The position numbers and the translations under genes are program-made. The notes beneath the pieces were generated by a model. That model saw nothing but the letters and a program-made list of their open reading frames with translations. It was not told the DNA's origin and made no database searches. A stretch of DNA of 64,000 nucleotides from JABWAJ01 sp038323375 (GTDB lineage Bacteria > Bacteroidota > Bacteroidia > Chitinophagales > Saprospiraceae), in NCBI GenBank assembly GCA_038323375.1, contig JBBQGV010000008.1, forward strand, positions 32,404 through 96,403, given 5' to 3'. Positions within the stretch are counted from its first letter, which is position 1, and each line of letters starts with the position of its first letter. Positions 25,350 through 33,764 of this stretch are shown here, one piece after another.

Positions 25350-26903
25350 ATGAGCAACAAATCTCTACTTATCCTGCTGGCGACGTCGTTGCTGGTTTTT
25401 TCCTGTTCTAAGGACAAAATTGCCGATGAAGCCCTGCCTCAGCCCGAGTCAGCCAACCCACCTGCTACCCGCGAAGCAATCAATGAATTCGTGCTCAGCG
25501 AACTGCGCGAACACGAGGTCTTCAAATGGGAAATGGCCGACGACCACCTGCTTTGGAGCGCGGTAATGCGCGGTGATGAATTGGTTGCCATTGGCTATAA
25601 GCCAGCCAACGAAGGCGACATCAAAGAGCGCATGCACCTCATTGACATCAGCGAAGATGCCTGGCAGACGGCTCGGCAAAAAATCATCAACTTCGTGGTT
25701 GAAGAAATGAACCGAGACTTCCCCAACGAAAAATTCACTGCCTCATCGCTGATGCCGCTGACGGAAAATGGCACGCTGCCTTTCATCAACATGCGCATCA
25801 CGAGCGAGCGCGTCCTCGCTGCCCTGCGTCAAATGCGGGAAGTGCGCTACGTAGAACCTTCCGGGTACAGTTTTACCAATGAAGGAGAAGACCAAATCAC
25901 TTACCGGAGCGACGCCGGTTGCAGCAACTCAGCAGCCAGCAGCATTCCAACGGCCGATTTTGTCACGGTCAGCCCAAGCGTAAAAGTGCCTTGGAATTTT
26001 TACAACGCAAGTATTCCTACCGCCTGGAACACGAGCACCGGCGCAGGAATCACCATAGCAATCATTGATACGGGCACTTCGCCCAACCAAACAAAACTTG
26101 GCAGCGAATTTGCATCCGGGCAATCCACCGGGCGCAGCATCACGCGCATGGGCACTTATGTAAGTTCCTGGTGGCCCTGGGCTGCTCCGGACGGTCCCAA
26201 CGATCAGTGCGGGCACGGCACCCAAATGGCCGGATTAGCCACGGCGCCGCGCGGCAGTGGGGGTGCGTCGGTAGGCGTTGCGTACAGAGCAAATTTGCTG
26301 GCTATCCGTGGGACAGGCGATGTAATTATAAACAGCAGCAGCGAAAAAACTGGCGTCGCTAATGCGTTGGTGATTGCGGGGAATAACAGCGGGGTAAAAA
26401 TCATCAGCATGTCCATTGGCGATGTTTTCTGGAGCAGCCAGGTGGCCGACGGCGTTTATTATGCTTATGGCATGGGTAAACTGTTGTTCTCCGCCGCTGG
26501 CACTTCTACCTGGTTCACCACTTGGGTTGGCGTAATTTTTCCGGCTACCATGGATGAAGTTGTGGCGGTCACCGGGGTCAAAGACGGCGCCTCTTTAGTG
26601 AAATGCAATACTTGCCACTCCGGCAGTAAAGTTGATTTTGTGGCCGTTATGCAGCGCAGTGTAAGCGATGCGCGCACCTCACTCACGTTGGCGATGAGCG
26701 GCAATCCGCCCGCTTATGTCGGAGGCTCTTCGGCAGCGACGGCCACCACAGCTGGTATTGCGGCGTTGGTTTGGGCAACAAACCTTTCACAAACACGCGC
26801 GCAGGTGCTAAATCGTATGAAAAACGCTTCGCAGTTTTATCCGGGTCGCAATGGCGAGTTTGGGTGGGGGATCGTCAATGCCGCAACGGCAGTAACGAAT
26901 TAG
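25350..26903 (+). CDS. S8 (subtilisin-like) serine peptidase lipoprotein
   Basis: 517 residues from the ATG at 25350. The lipoprotein signal LLILLATSLLVFSC has Cys at ~18, predicting surface or periplasmic anchoring. A propeptide-like region (~40-190) precedes the subtilase domain with the catalytic triad in order: TIAIIDTGTSP (Asp ~238), CGHGTQMAGLATAP (His ~289) and VGGSSAATATTAGIAALVWA (Ser ~458). No sorting domain follows; the protein ends 30 residues after the catalytic core. Its TAG stop overlaps the start of a family B palindromic element, so the C-terminus may have been set by that insertion. Confidence 0.92.
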   Translation: MSNKSLLILLATSLLVFSCSKDKIADEALPQPESANPPATREAINEFVLSELREHEVFKWEMADDHLLWSAVMRGDELVAIGYKPANEGDIKERMHLIDISEDAWQTARQKIINFVVEEMNRDFPNEKFTASSLMPLTENGTLPFINMRITSERVLAALRQMREVRYVEPSGYSFTNEGEDQITYRSDAGCSNSAASSIPTADFVTVSPSVKVPWNFYNASIPTAWNTSTGAGITIAIIDTGTSPNQTKLGSEFASGQSTGRSITRMGTYVSSWWPWAAPDGPNDQCGHGTQMAGLATAPRGSGGASVGVAYRANLLAIRGTGDVIINSSSEKTGVANALVIAGNNSGVKIISMSIGDVFWSSQVADGVYYAYGMGKLLFSAAGTSTWFTTWVGVIFPATMDEVVAVTGVKDGASLVKCNTCHSGSKVDFVAVMQRSVSDARTSLTLAMSGNPPAYVGGSSAATATTAGIAALVWATNLSQTRAQVLNRMKNASQFYPGRNGEFGWGIVNAATAVTN

Positions 26904-27034
26904 TGTCTGTCTTTATAGTCCGATAGCTGCGTTCATTTCAACTCCGCTCAATGACCTGTCGTTGAGCGGAGTCGAAACGAACTCTCGTTTTTGGGGCAGA
27001 ACACGCCTTGCTTTCGAACGCTAAAGTCCGGACT
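26902..27034. repeat. Family B palindromic element, copy 2 (inverted)
   Basis: AGTGTCTGTCTTTATAGTCC at 26902 is the complement of the right end of copy 1 (9131-9148); the far end GAACGCTAAAGTCCGGAC is the complement of the left end. Inside is an extra hairpin at 26941-26972, ACTCCGCTCAA / TTGAGCGGAGT, not seen in the other copies. The element begins in the TAG stop codon of the S8 gene (26901-26903). Confidence 0.8.
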
Positions 27035-27060
27035 GGGGACTAAATGCGCGGACACAAAAC

Positions 27061-27106
27061 AAAAACAGACCATTCCGGTAATCGGAATGGTCTGTTTTTG
27101 TTTTTT
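27061..27106. terminator. Bidirectional terminator between S8 peptidase and bacilliredoxin genes
   Basis: Stem ACAGACCATTCCG (27065-27077) / CGGAATGGTCTGT (27083-27095), loop GTAAT, flanked by A-run on the left and T-runs on the right (TTTTTGTTTTTT), so it can act on both converging transcripts. Confidence 0.92.
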
Positions 27107-27119
27107 AGTTATCTGACGC

Positions 27120-27533
27120 TTAGCAATACCGGTCGAAAGCCATTTTAAGGTTTTCAGAGATGATCTCTGCCGAGCGGCCTTCGATGTGGTGGCGTTCGAG
27201 GAAGTGAACCAGCTTTCCATCTTTAAACAAGGCAATCGCTGGAGAAGACGGCGGGTAAGGCAGCATAAATTCGCGCGCCTTGCCGGTAGCTTCCTGATCC
27301 ACGCCTGCAAAAACGGTAACTAAGTTTTCAGGGCGCTTCTCGTGGCGAATCGCCATTTTGACCCCTGGACGCGCATTTGCAGCCGCACAACCGCAAACCG
27401 AATTAACGACAACCAATGTGGTGCCTTCCTGCATATCAAGCGCTTCCACGACGTCGTCGGAAGTGACTAAGCTTTTGAAGCCCTCATCGTTGAGGTCTTT
27501 AGCCATTGAGATGGTAAGTTGTATCGGATACAT
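27120..27533 (-). CDS. BrxA/BrxB family bacilliredoxin
   Basis: 137 residues, cytoplasmic thioredoxin-fold protein that removes bacillithiol or similar thiols from oxidised proteins. It has the diagnostic CGC active site in VVVNSVCGCAAANARPG (~52-68), and GVDQEATGKAREFMLPYPPS and LFKDGKLVHFLERHHIEG typical of the family. I chose the ATG at 27533: the frame is open further upstream to 27710, but MYPIQLT is the family start and a promoter (27570-27602) lies in the extension. A C-terminal Tyr-Cys ends the protein. It is divergent from the DUF5777 gene. Confidence 0.95.
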   Translation of the reverse strand: MYPIQLTISMAKDLNDEGFKSLVTSDDVVEALDMQEGTTLVVVNSVCGCAAANARPGVKMAIRHEKRPENLVTVFAGVDQEATGKAREFMLPYPPSSPAIALFKDGKLVHFLERHHIEGRSAEIISENLKMAFDRYC

Positions 27534-27569
27534 ATATTTTTGTTTTAAATTTGAGCAAAATTTCAGGGA

Positions 27570-27602
27570 CAAAGTTAAAATTAGTCCAGTTAAATATACA
27601 AC
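27570..27602 (-). promoter_or_regulatory. Promoter of the bacilliredoxin gene
   Basis: On the minus strand, GTTG (27602-27599), 21-nt spacer, TAACTTTG (27577-27570). Fits TTG-N19-21-TAnnTTTG. It gives a 5' leader of about 30-35 nt before the ATG at 27533. Confidence 0.6.
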
Positions 27603-27751
27603 AAGTGGAGGAATATTGTTCATTATTCCCGATCTAAGATTTTGTGTTTTGGTAAAAAAATGATCAAATTTGTAACAAGGAACCCAAATTTTAGTATACG
27701 ATAAGATCATTGAAACAATATCCTTAAACTACACTTTAAAATTATCACGAC

Positions 27752-28693
27752 ATGATCCGAAAATTAACATGCACTGCTGCTTTAGCGGTTGCTGCCCTCT
27801 GCAATTGCTATGCGCAGGAAGAAACCGCTCCGATGCCAACGACGCTGGTAAGCCAGACGTTCCGTGATACCCGATTGGTGAATATGGCTTCTGTTGAAGT
27901 AATAGAAAAAGGGAAATTAGAGGTTCGCCTGAACCAGCGGTTTGGCGAAATGCTCGATTTTAAAAATATAGGCGAAACATTTTTTGGCTTGGAAACCCTG
28001 AGCGACTTCGCATTGGGCGTGGAATATGGCGCTACGGAAAACCTGAGCGTTGGTTTGTCCCGGGCTAAAGGAAACGGCTTTATGTCAGATGGTAAAGCAG
28101 GGATGCGCCAATTGCTGAACGGATCGCTGAAATACCGGCTGGTGCGCCAGGCTGAAAGCGGCGGAGCGCCCGTCTCGGTAACCCTGTCCGGTTTGGCATC
28201 CCTGTCTACCGAAAAGAAAGTGGAAGGCGAAACAGACGTGATCAACAGCTTTCCGAAATTTAACCACCGTTTAGCGTACCACGGCCAGGTGCTGGTGGCC
28301 AGAAAATTCTCCGACCGAATTGCGGTACAAGCTTCAGGCGCATACACCCACCGCAACCTTGTACCGGAAAATGACGACCAAGGCATTTTTAGCGCCGGGG
28401 TGGGCGCACGGGTGCAGGCTACTAAATGGTTGGGCGTTGTTGCCGATGCGACCTTCCCAATTGCTGAAACCCGCACCACCGACAAGGGATATTACCCGAT
28501 TTACGGCCTGGGTTTAGAATTCAAAACCGGTTGCAATACCTTCCAGATCAACCTGACGAACGCAACGGGCATTACGGAAACGGATTACATTCCTTACAAT
28601 ACCGGCCAGTGGAGCAATGGCGATTTTCGTCTGGGATTCAGCTTGTCCAGAACTTTTGGATTTAAAATGAAAAGCGACGAGGGGAAGGAGTAG
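27752..28693 (+). CDS. DUF5777 family outer-membrane beta-barrel protein
   Basis: 313 residues with signal peptide LTCTAALAVAALCNCYAQ. Family blocks include TLVSQTFRDTRLVNMASVEV, LEVRLNQRFGE, GVEYGATENLSVGLSRAKG and a C-terminal NLTNATGITETDYIP. Alternating hydrophobic strands predict an outer-membrane barrel of ~12 strands. Proteins of this family often sit next to c-type cytochrome or YceI-like genes, but here the neighbour is a divergent bacilliredoxin. Function unknown. Closed by a strong hairpin terminator at 28757. Confidence 0.88.
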   Translation: MIRKLTCTAALAVAALCNCYAQEETAPMPTTLVSQTFRDTRLVNMASVEVIEKGKLEVRLNQRFGEMLDFKNIGETFFGLETLSDFALGVEYGATENLSVGLSRAKGNGFMSDGKAGMRQLLNGSLKYRLVRQAESGGAPVSVTLSGLASLSTEKKVEGETDVINSFPKFNHRLAYHGQVLVARKFSDRIAVQASGAYTHRNLVPENDDQGIFSAGVGARVQATKWLGVVADATFPIAETRTTDKGYYPIYGLGLEFKTGCNTFQINLTNATGITETDYIPYNTGQWSNGDFRLGFSLSRTFGFKMKSDEGKE

Positions 28694-28756
28694 GGCAAAG
28701 GCAAAGCTTGTCCCGGGAAACGCAGAGCGAATTGGCAAAGCTTGCGTTGCACCGTG

Positions 28757-28824
28757 AAAAGGCAATTTAGTTTCGGATGATATCAATTTGAAATAACCGA
28801 AACTAAATTGCCTTTTGTTTTTTG
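28757..28824. terminator. Long bidirectional hairpin terminator
   Basis: A perfect 20-bp stem: AAAAGGCAATTTAGTTTCGG (28757-28776) and CCGAAACTAAATTGCCTTTT (28797-28816), 20-nt loop, then GTTTTTT. It serves the DUF5777 gene and, through the A-rich left side, possibly the convergent M16 gene. Confidence 0.9.
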
Positions 28825-28850
28825 CAATACTTGCCTCTGTTTTATTCCGG

Positions 28851-28877
28851 AGGGCGACCGCGAGGGTCGCACCCTAC
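28851..28877. repeat. Family D short palindromic repeat, copy 2
   Basis: AGGGCGACCGCGAGGGTCGC then ACCCTAC; GCGACC and GGTCGC are complementary around GCGA-type centre. As in copy 1, the CTA near its right end (28874-28876) is the complement of the TAG stop of the minus-strand gene that abuts it. Confidence 0.85.
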
Positions 28878-30118
28878 GTTTGCGGTTTGGCGATGTAACA
28901 TAGCTGAGAACAATTCTCCCGGCGCAATATTTGCTGCGCGACCCGCTGGAGGTCTTCGGCGCTGATTTGCTGGTAAATTTCTGCCTCTTTGTTGATCAGA
29001 TCGGGATCGCCCAACAGTTCAAAACAAGCCAAGTTGATCGCTTTGTTCAGCGCGCTCATCTCAGAAAAAATGAGGTTACTTTCTGCCTTGTTTTTGATTT
29101 TTTGCAATTCAGGGCCGGCAATCAACTCATTCTTCAGCTTATCCAATTCTTCCCAGATCGCGGCGGCGGCGGCTTCCAGCGAAACACCCTCGGCAGGTTT
29201 GCCTTCAATAATGAACAAGCCGGGGTCTATAAAACCAGAAACAAAACAATCAATGCCGGAAAACAACTGCCGCTCTTTGAGCAAATGCCGGTAGAGCCGC
29301 GAAGAAGGGCCGGTGCATAATATATCTGACAGCAAATCGGTTATGTAAAAATCCGGGTCTGAACGGGCAGCCATCCGGAAGGCTAAATAAATCGCGTCCA
29401 CGGGCACATTGGCTTCTTTAGTCAACTGCCTGAACTCCGTTTGTTCCGGTTCCGCTGGTAAATTCCTGGGCGGCACTTCTCCACGCGGAATATCGCCAAA
29501 CCACTTTTCTGCAAGCGCCAGAACCTCCTCCGTTTTCACGTTGCCCGAAACCACAAGAATGGCATTATTAGGCCGGTAATAACGAAAAAAGAATTGCTTG
29601 ACGTCCGGCATGGTTGTGCCTTCGATGTGCGCAGGTACCAACCCAATGGTTGGCCAACGATAAGGGTGTTGTTTGTAAACCAGATCTGACAACAAATGCA
29701 TCATATCGCCATAAGGCTCGTTCAGACAGGTTTCCTTAAACTCTTCCACAACAACCTTGCGCTGTACGTCCAACACCTGCTCGTCAAAATTCAGGCTCAG
29801 CATGCGATCCGATTCCAGCCAAAAAGCCGTTTCGATGTTCTGCGCGGGCAGGGTATCGTAAAAATTCGTCATATCGTTGTTGGTAAAGGCGTTGTTTTCT
29901 CCGCCGGCCAACTGGATGGGGTCATCAAAATCAGGAACATTGAGCGACCCCCCGAACATCAGGTGTTCAAATAAATGCGCAAAACCTGTCTTGTCCGGCG
30001 ATTCATCGCGTGCGCCAACATCGTACAAAACATTCACTGCGGCCATGGGCGTCGTGTCGTCTTCGTGTACCAAAACCCGAAGACCGTTGGCTAATTCAAA
30101 CCGGGAAAATTCTATCAT
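28874..30118 (-). CDS. M16 family zinc metallopeptidase (pitrilysin-like)
   Basis: 414 residues, no signal peptide. It has the inverted zinc motif HxxEH in FAHLFEHLMFGGS (~45-57) and the distal Glu in VVVEEFKETCL (~118-128), followed by the R/Y-region near the C-terminal half typical of processing-peptidase-type M16 proteins. In Bacteroidota such ~410-residue proteins usually occur as a pair (active plus inactive subunit); here no second M16 gene follows. It lies 11 nt after the PKD cargo gene and is likely co-transcribed with it. The TAG stop is within a family D repeat. Confidence 0.93.
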   Translation of the reverse strand: MIEFSRFELANGLRVLVHEDDTTPMAAVNVLYDVGARDESPDKTGFAHLFEHLMFGGSLNVPDFDDPIQLAGGENNAFTNNDMTNFYDTLPAQNIETAFWLESDRMLSLNFDEQVLDVQRKVVVEEFKETCLNEPYGDMMHLLSDLVYKQHPYRWPTIGLVPAHIEGTTMPDVKQFFFRYYRPNNAILVVSGNVKTEEVLALAEKWFGDIPRGEVPPRNLPAEPEQTEFRQLTKEANVPVDAIYLAFRMAARSDPDFYITDLLSDILCTGPSSRLYRHLLKERQLFSGIDCFVSGFIDPGLFIIEGKPAEGVSLEAAAAAIWEELDKLKNELIAGPELQKIKNKAESNLIFSEMSALNKAINLACFELLGDPDLINKEAEIYQQISAEDLQRVAQQILRRENCSQLCYIAKPQT

Positions 30119-30129
30119 TTGTTAGTTGG

Positions 30130-31416
30130 TTACTGTTTCTCAAAGCGCCCTTCTGCAACAATCCGCCCATCCTGGTTGCGAAGCAGGTACAAATACGACC
30201 CCGCTGCAAACTGGCTTATATCGAGGGTATGGTTGCCGTCAAGCGCAGTATTGAACACCTGCTGGCCCGACAAGTTCAGAATATTAAGATACAGGTTGTG
30301 CGATGGAAGGTTTTTAGTTTCAAAAGTGATCCAATTGCCAGCCGGATTGGGGAAAACCTTCATTGTGACACGGCTTTCCACTTCTTCGTTTGCAACGATC
30401 GTTACGGTTATATCCTGGCAGGAAGAAGAGGTGCCCCCGGAGTTTGTTGCGGTGAGGCATACTTCGTAGGTACCGCTGTTGGTGTAGGTGTGCACAGGGT
30501 TTTGCTGGTTGCTGGTGCTCAGGTCACCGAAATCCCAGCTCCACTCGGTGGGGTCGTTGGAAGACTGATCGGCAAACTGCACTTCTCCACCCCCTGGTAG
30601 TTCGAACGTAAAATTCGCAACGGGTGCCAAAACAAACGTTCCCACCGATTGTAACCAGGTTGCTGAGGTGATGGCATCCTCTGATAGTTCTACGGTCAAT
30701 GCCTGGCCTTTGGCTTCTTCGGTGAGCCATTGATAAGTAATATTGGTGTCTATACTGTTTTCCAAAGGAAGCCAAGTGCCGAAAAACAAAGCGAAAATGG
30801 CGTTTTCCGTCACCGTTTCAACCCGCTGCCGCAGCGCCTGGTAGGAGCCGGTCGGCAAAATCAGGGTGCCATAAGCATCCGTCTCTATGTTTTGTGTCGC
30901 TTCGGTCTGTATCCGAATGGAGTCCACGTCAAAAATAGAGCCGTCTAAGGTCAGCGTAAATCCATACGCTCCGGAAAAGGTAGTTCCAAAAGTAGTCGGA
31001 AACGCAAAAATCGTTTGAACAGGATCGAATATTACGGAAACGTAATCGTCATTCCCAAATAAATCCAGAGACGAGCCTAGCGCAATCACGCCAGACGAGG
31101 TAACCGACGCAAAGCCATAAGAGCCATCATCTAATGCCTGGGCTAAATTTGCCGTTGGGAAGTCTTCGCTGTTTGGCGCCTGGGTCGGACTAATGATGCC
31201 AATGGTACTGGTGAAGTGTGCTTGCAGGTTTGAAAAATCCCAGGTCTGGTTGGCGCCAGGTTCTCCAATACTTACATTTTGCGGGAGGGTATCGGTGGCG
31301 TAATTGAACGCATCACCAATAGCGGGAGCGTCAGCAACGGTCAGGGTGATTTGGGCTTTCGCCGGAACCAATGCCCCGAGCAGCATCATCAAAGGGAGTA
31401 CAAGTTTTAGTTTCAT
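30130..31416 (-). CDS. PKD-domain secreted protein with type IX sorting domain
   Basis: 428 residues. Signal peptide LVLPLMMLLGALVPAKAQ, an unknown beta domain (~20-260), a PKD domain (~265-340) with EWSWDFGDLSTSNQQNPVHT and GTYEVCLTATNSGG, and a sorting domain (~350-428) opening with TMKVFPNPAGNWITFE. Cargo for the type IX system, probably surface-attached. Its role is unknown, though PKD modules usually serve in protein or glycan binding. Upstream of and probably co-transcribed with the M16 peptidase gene. Confidence 0.88.
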   Translation of the reverse strand: MKLKLVLPLMMLLGALVPAKAQITLTVADAPAIGDAFNYATDTLPQNVSIGEPGANQTWDFSNLQAHFTSTIGIISPTQAPNSEDFPTANLAQALDDGSYGFASVTSSGVIALGSSLDLFGNDDYVSVIFDPVQTIFAFPTTFGTTFSGAYGFTLTLDGSIFDVDSIRIQTEATQNIETDAYGTLILPTGSYQALRQRVETVTENAIFALFFGTWLPLENSIDTNITYQWLTEEAKGQALTVELSEDAITSATWLQSVGTFVLAPVANFTFELPGGGEVQFADQSSNDPTEWSWDFGDLSTSNQQNPVHTYTNSGTYEVCLTATNSGGTSSSCQDITVTIVANEEVESRVTMKVFPNPAGNWITFETKNLPSHNLYLNILNLSGQQVFNTALDGNHTLDISQFAAGSYLYLLRNQDGRIVAEGRFEKQ

Positions 31417-31485
31417 AATTTGTTTGTTTTTATCAATGAAAAAAAGAGTTGAATAACAGAGGGTTGAAAAGATGCTACCGTTGTA

Positions 31486-32286
31486 TTACTTCAGTAAAAA
31501 CTTACCAGTATACAACAATTCTTCTTCGCTTTCCAATTTCCAGTAATACAATCCCGGTCGCTTCGGTGTGGTCCATTCAAAATTGGCCGCAGATATGGCT
31601 TTGCGGAATAATTCTTTTCCAAGATTGTCCAGCACGATAAGTTGCAGCGATTGTTCTGCCTCCTGCTTCCATTGAAAAGGAAGGGTTGATCCGGGACTAA
31701 AAACCTGATTTAGTGCAGGCGACAAAGCTTCGAAGCCGCCACTTCTGAACACTTCGCCACTCAAACCTTCCAATTGATCAGAAGGCACGAAATTGGCTGC
31801 ATACAAATCCGGCTCCTGTTGTTCCGGCACTGCCCGATCCGGCGCGATTGTTTCTGCAACCGGGCGATCCTGCTTTTGCTGGGGGGTTAGCAATTGTTCC
31901 GGAGAAGGCATCGGCACGTTATTGCCGGGGGGCAAAGACAAGGGCGTTTGTTGGGTGATTTGATAAACCCAGAAAGCCAGCAGAGCCGTTAAAGCAACCA
32001 GCGACCAACGCCATGCGCGGTGTAAACGGGGAGCCGAACCACGAGCGGGAACAGGTTGATCCGCGGCTTCCTGATCCTTCTGGTCCTCCTGATTTTCCGG
32101 CGGCATGGTGGCAATCAGCCCGTATAATTCCACCACTTCCCGACGGCACACTTCGCAGGTTTCAAGGTGGGCTTGGAACTCCTGAAGCGAATCGTCAGAA
32201 TTTTCGTTCAGGAGCGCTTCAGCGCAAGCGGCAATGCCTTCCTCTGTCAAGTGATTATTCCCGGTGTTGGATAGATATTCCGGCAT
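31486..32286 (-). CDS. Anti-sigma factor-like membrane protein (zinc-finger type)
   Basis: 266 residues. The N-terminal ~60 residues carry a zf-HC2-like motif (FQAHLETCEVCRREVVELYG, HxxxCxxC) that in anti-sigma factors holds the ECF sigma factor. One transmembrane helix (WSLVALTALLAFWVYQI, ~97-113) follows, then a proline-rich linker and a C-terminal Ig-like domain (~185-266) outside the membrane. No ECF sigma gene is adjacent, so its partner is elsewhere or lost. The C-terminal LLYTGKFLLK is not a sorting domain. Single gene, with 296 nt before the next gene. Confidence 0.78.
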   Translation of the reverse strand: MPEYLSNTGNNHLTEEGIAACAEALLNENSDDSLQEFQAHLETCEVCRREVVELYGLIATMPPENQEDQKDQEAADQPVPARGSAPRLHRAWRWSLVALTALLAFWVYQITQQTPLSLPPGNNVPMPSPEQLLTPQQKQDRPVAETIAPDRAVPEQQEPDLYAANFVPSDQLEGLSGEVFRSGGFEALSPALNQVFSPGSTLPFQWKQEAEQSLQLIVLDNLGKELFRKAISAANFEWTTPKRPGLYYWKLESEEELLYTGKFLLK

Positions 32287-32517
32287 GTAATTTCATTTTC
32301 TTAATCAGATGCGCGTTGGTCAGTTTAACGGATCTGTTCTGCACTTTTTTAACATTTGAGTAAATGCGTCGAAAGTCAATCCGGTTAGTGACCAAGGTCA
32401 ATGTTTACTAATTGGAAGTTGCGGTACTTTGTGTTGTAAAAGCAAGGGAGCGTAGCTCAAGTGCATATCGTCCGGGCTTTTTCAAGATTCATTTTCGGGT
32501 GATTTTAGGGAATTTTG

Positions 32518-32561
32518 AAGCGCGATCTCATATCCTTTAAGGATTTGGGTTGCGCTTTTTT
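32518..32561 (+). terminator. Orphan terminator-like hairpin on the plus strand
   Basis: AAGCGCGATCTCATATCCT (32518-32536) and AGGATTTGGGTTGCGCTT (32540-32557) form an imperfect stem followed by TTTTTT. On the plus strand no gene ends here, so it would terminate an unannotated transcript or act only as a structure. The rest of 32287-32582 shows no gene. Confidence 0.45.
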
Positions 32562-32582
32562 GTTAGGCACTTGTTTGTGATT

Positions 32583-33323
32583 CTAAGCCTTTTCAAACAA
32601 CCACCAAACAGGTTTATTGCGCTTTTTTATCTGATAATTAGTGAGGATGTATGCCCGGATATGAGCCATTGCTTCTTCAATGTCGTCGGTCAACTTAACG
32701 TATTGCAAATCTGATTCGGAAATGGTTTTCTGCGCGGCCATGAAGTGAAGATAATCCATCAGGGGCTGATAATAATCTTTGCCCATCAGCACGACCGGAA
32801 AGTTGTGAATCACACCGGTTTGTACCAGCGTCAGGGTTTCAAACATTTCATCCATCGTGCCCCAGCCCCCCGGCATCACAACAAAGGCATAAGAATACTT
32901 CAGCAACAGCACTTTTCGCACAAAAAAATAGCGAATCGAAATGCAGGTCTGCATGTAGGGATTGGGGCTTTGCTCAAAAGGCAATTCGATATTGCACCCC
33001 ACCGAGCGCCCGCCTGCCTCGAACGCACCCCGGTTGGCCGCTTCCATAATGCCGGGACCCCCACCGGTCATGGTGGTAAAGCCCAGTTCTGCAATGGCGC
33101 GCCCCACTTCCCGGGCCTTTTCATAATAAGGAGAACCCTCTTTAAACCGAGCCGACCCAAAGACGGTAATGCACGGCCCGACAAAATGTAGATTCCGCAT
33201 GCCTTTTATAAACTGAAAAAAGACACGAAACGCGAAGCTTAGCTCGTAGCTCCTGCTTTTGGGGCCCTCTAAAAAGGTATATTCTACTGGATTAACGATT
33301 CTTTTGGCGCTCATGCCGTACAT
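32583..33323 (-). CDS. LOG family protein (TIGR00730-type)
   Basis: 246 residues, Rossmann fold of the cytokinin riboside monophosphate phosphoribohydrolase (LOG) superfamily. Hallmarks are TMTGGGPGIMEAANRGAFEA (~88-107) and the catalytic PGGWGTMDEMFETLTL (~145-160) with the E of PGGxGTxxE. Bacterial members hydrolyse nucleoside monophosphates such as AMP to base and ribose phosphate. The ATG at 33323 overlaps the TAA of the upstream broken gene (TAATG), evidence that the two genes were translationally coupled before the nonsense mutation. Confidence 0.93.
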   Translation of the reverse strand: MYGMSAKRIVNPVEYTFLEGPKSRSYELSFAFRVFFQFIKGMRNLHFVGPCITVFGSARFKEGSPYYEKAREVGRAIAELGFTTMTGGGPGIMEAANRGAFEAGGRSVGCNIELPFEQSPNPYMQTCISIRYFFVRKVLLLKYSYAFVVMPGGWGTMDEMFETLTLVQTGVIHNFPVVLMGKDYYQPLMDYLHFMAAQKTISESDLQYVKLTDDIEEAMAHIRAYILTNYQIKKRNKPVWWLFEKA

Positions 33324-33736
33324 TATTTCAAAAAGTCGTTCAAACTGGCGTGGATAGCGCTACAATACGCGTTTTGCTCTTCCGGTTTTTTTGTACTCAA
33401 GTCGCAACGGTACCATATACTGCGCTTATAATCATAGACAAAGCCTTAAGGTACTTCATATTCCTGCATCAGTTGCTGCATATTTTGCAGGTCTTTTTTC
33501 ACACCTTGCGTATGTGTGATTTCAATAATTACCTTCGTGAGGTCGGTTGCGATATCCACCAGCATGACATCAGGTACAGGACTGGTTTGACTTTCATCAA
33601 TCATGGTCTCAGGATAAGGAAAAAGCGTAGTACGGCCAGCCATATAAAGTTCCATTAAGCCATAGACCAGCTTCGCAATGATCGCCTGATGTTGACGAGG
33701 TGCATTGATGCCCACGATGATTAGATTGTCATTCAT
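33323..33736 (-). pseudogene. Small conserved gene interrupted by an in-frame TAA
   Basis: The frame opens at 33736 (NLIIVGINAPRQHQAIIAKL) and runs 96 codons to a TAA at 33448-33446 after LMQEYEVP. The same frame continues without a shift: GFVYDYKRSIWYRCDLST, then KKPEEQNAYCSAIHASLNDF, ending in a TAA that overlaps the LOG start codon. The restored product would be 137 residues. The pattern PDVMLVDIATDLTKVIIEIT fits a Uma2/PD-(D/E)xK-like nuclease fold, which is a guess. GAA to TAA is the likeliest change (EVPEGF). I read it as a fresh nonsense mutation or an error, not recoding. Confidence 0.78.
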
Positions 33737-33764
33737 AGTCTAAAAAATTTCGTTTAGCCGAAAC

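Noticed and set aside
32440..32500. tRNA-like start GGGAGCGTAGCTCAAG at ~32445
   Set aside because: No anticodon stem, T-loop (GGTTCGAxTC) or acceptor complement follows within 90 nt; the resemblance is limited to the D-arm.
33446..33448. Recoding of TAA as a sense codon
   Set aside because: Many other genes in the window end on TAA, so the code is standard; a nonsense mutation is simpler.
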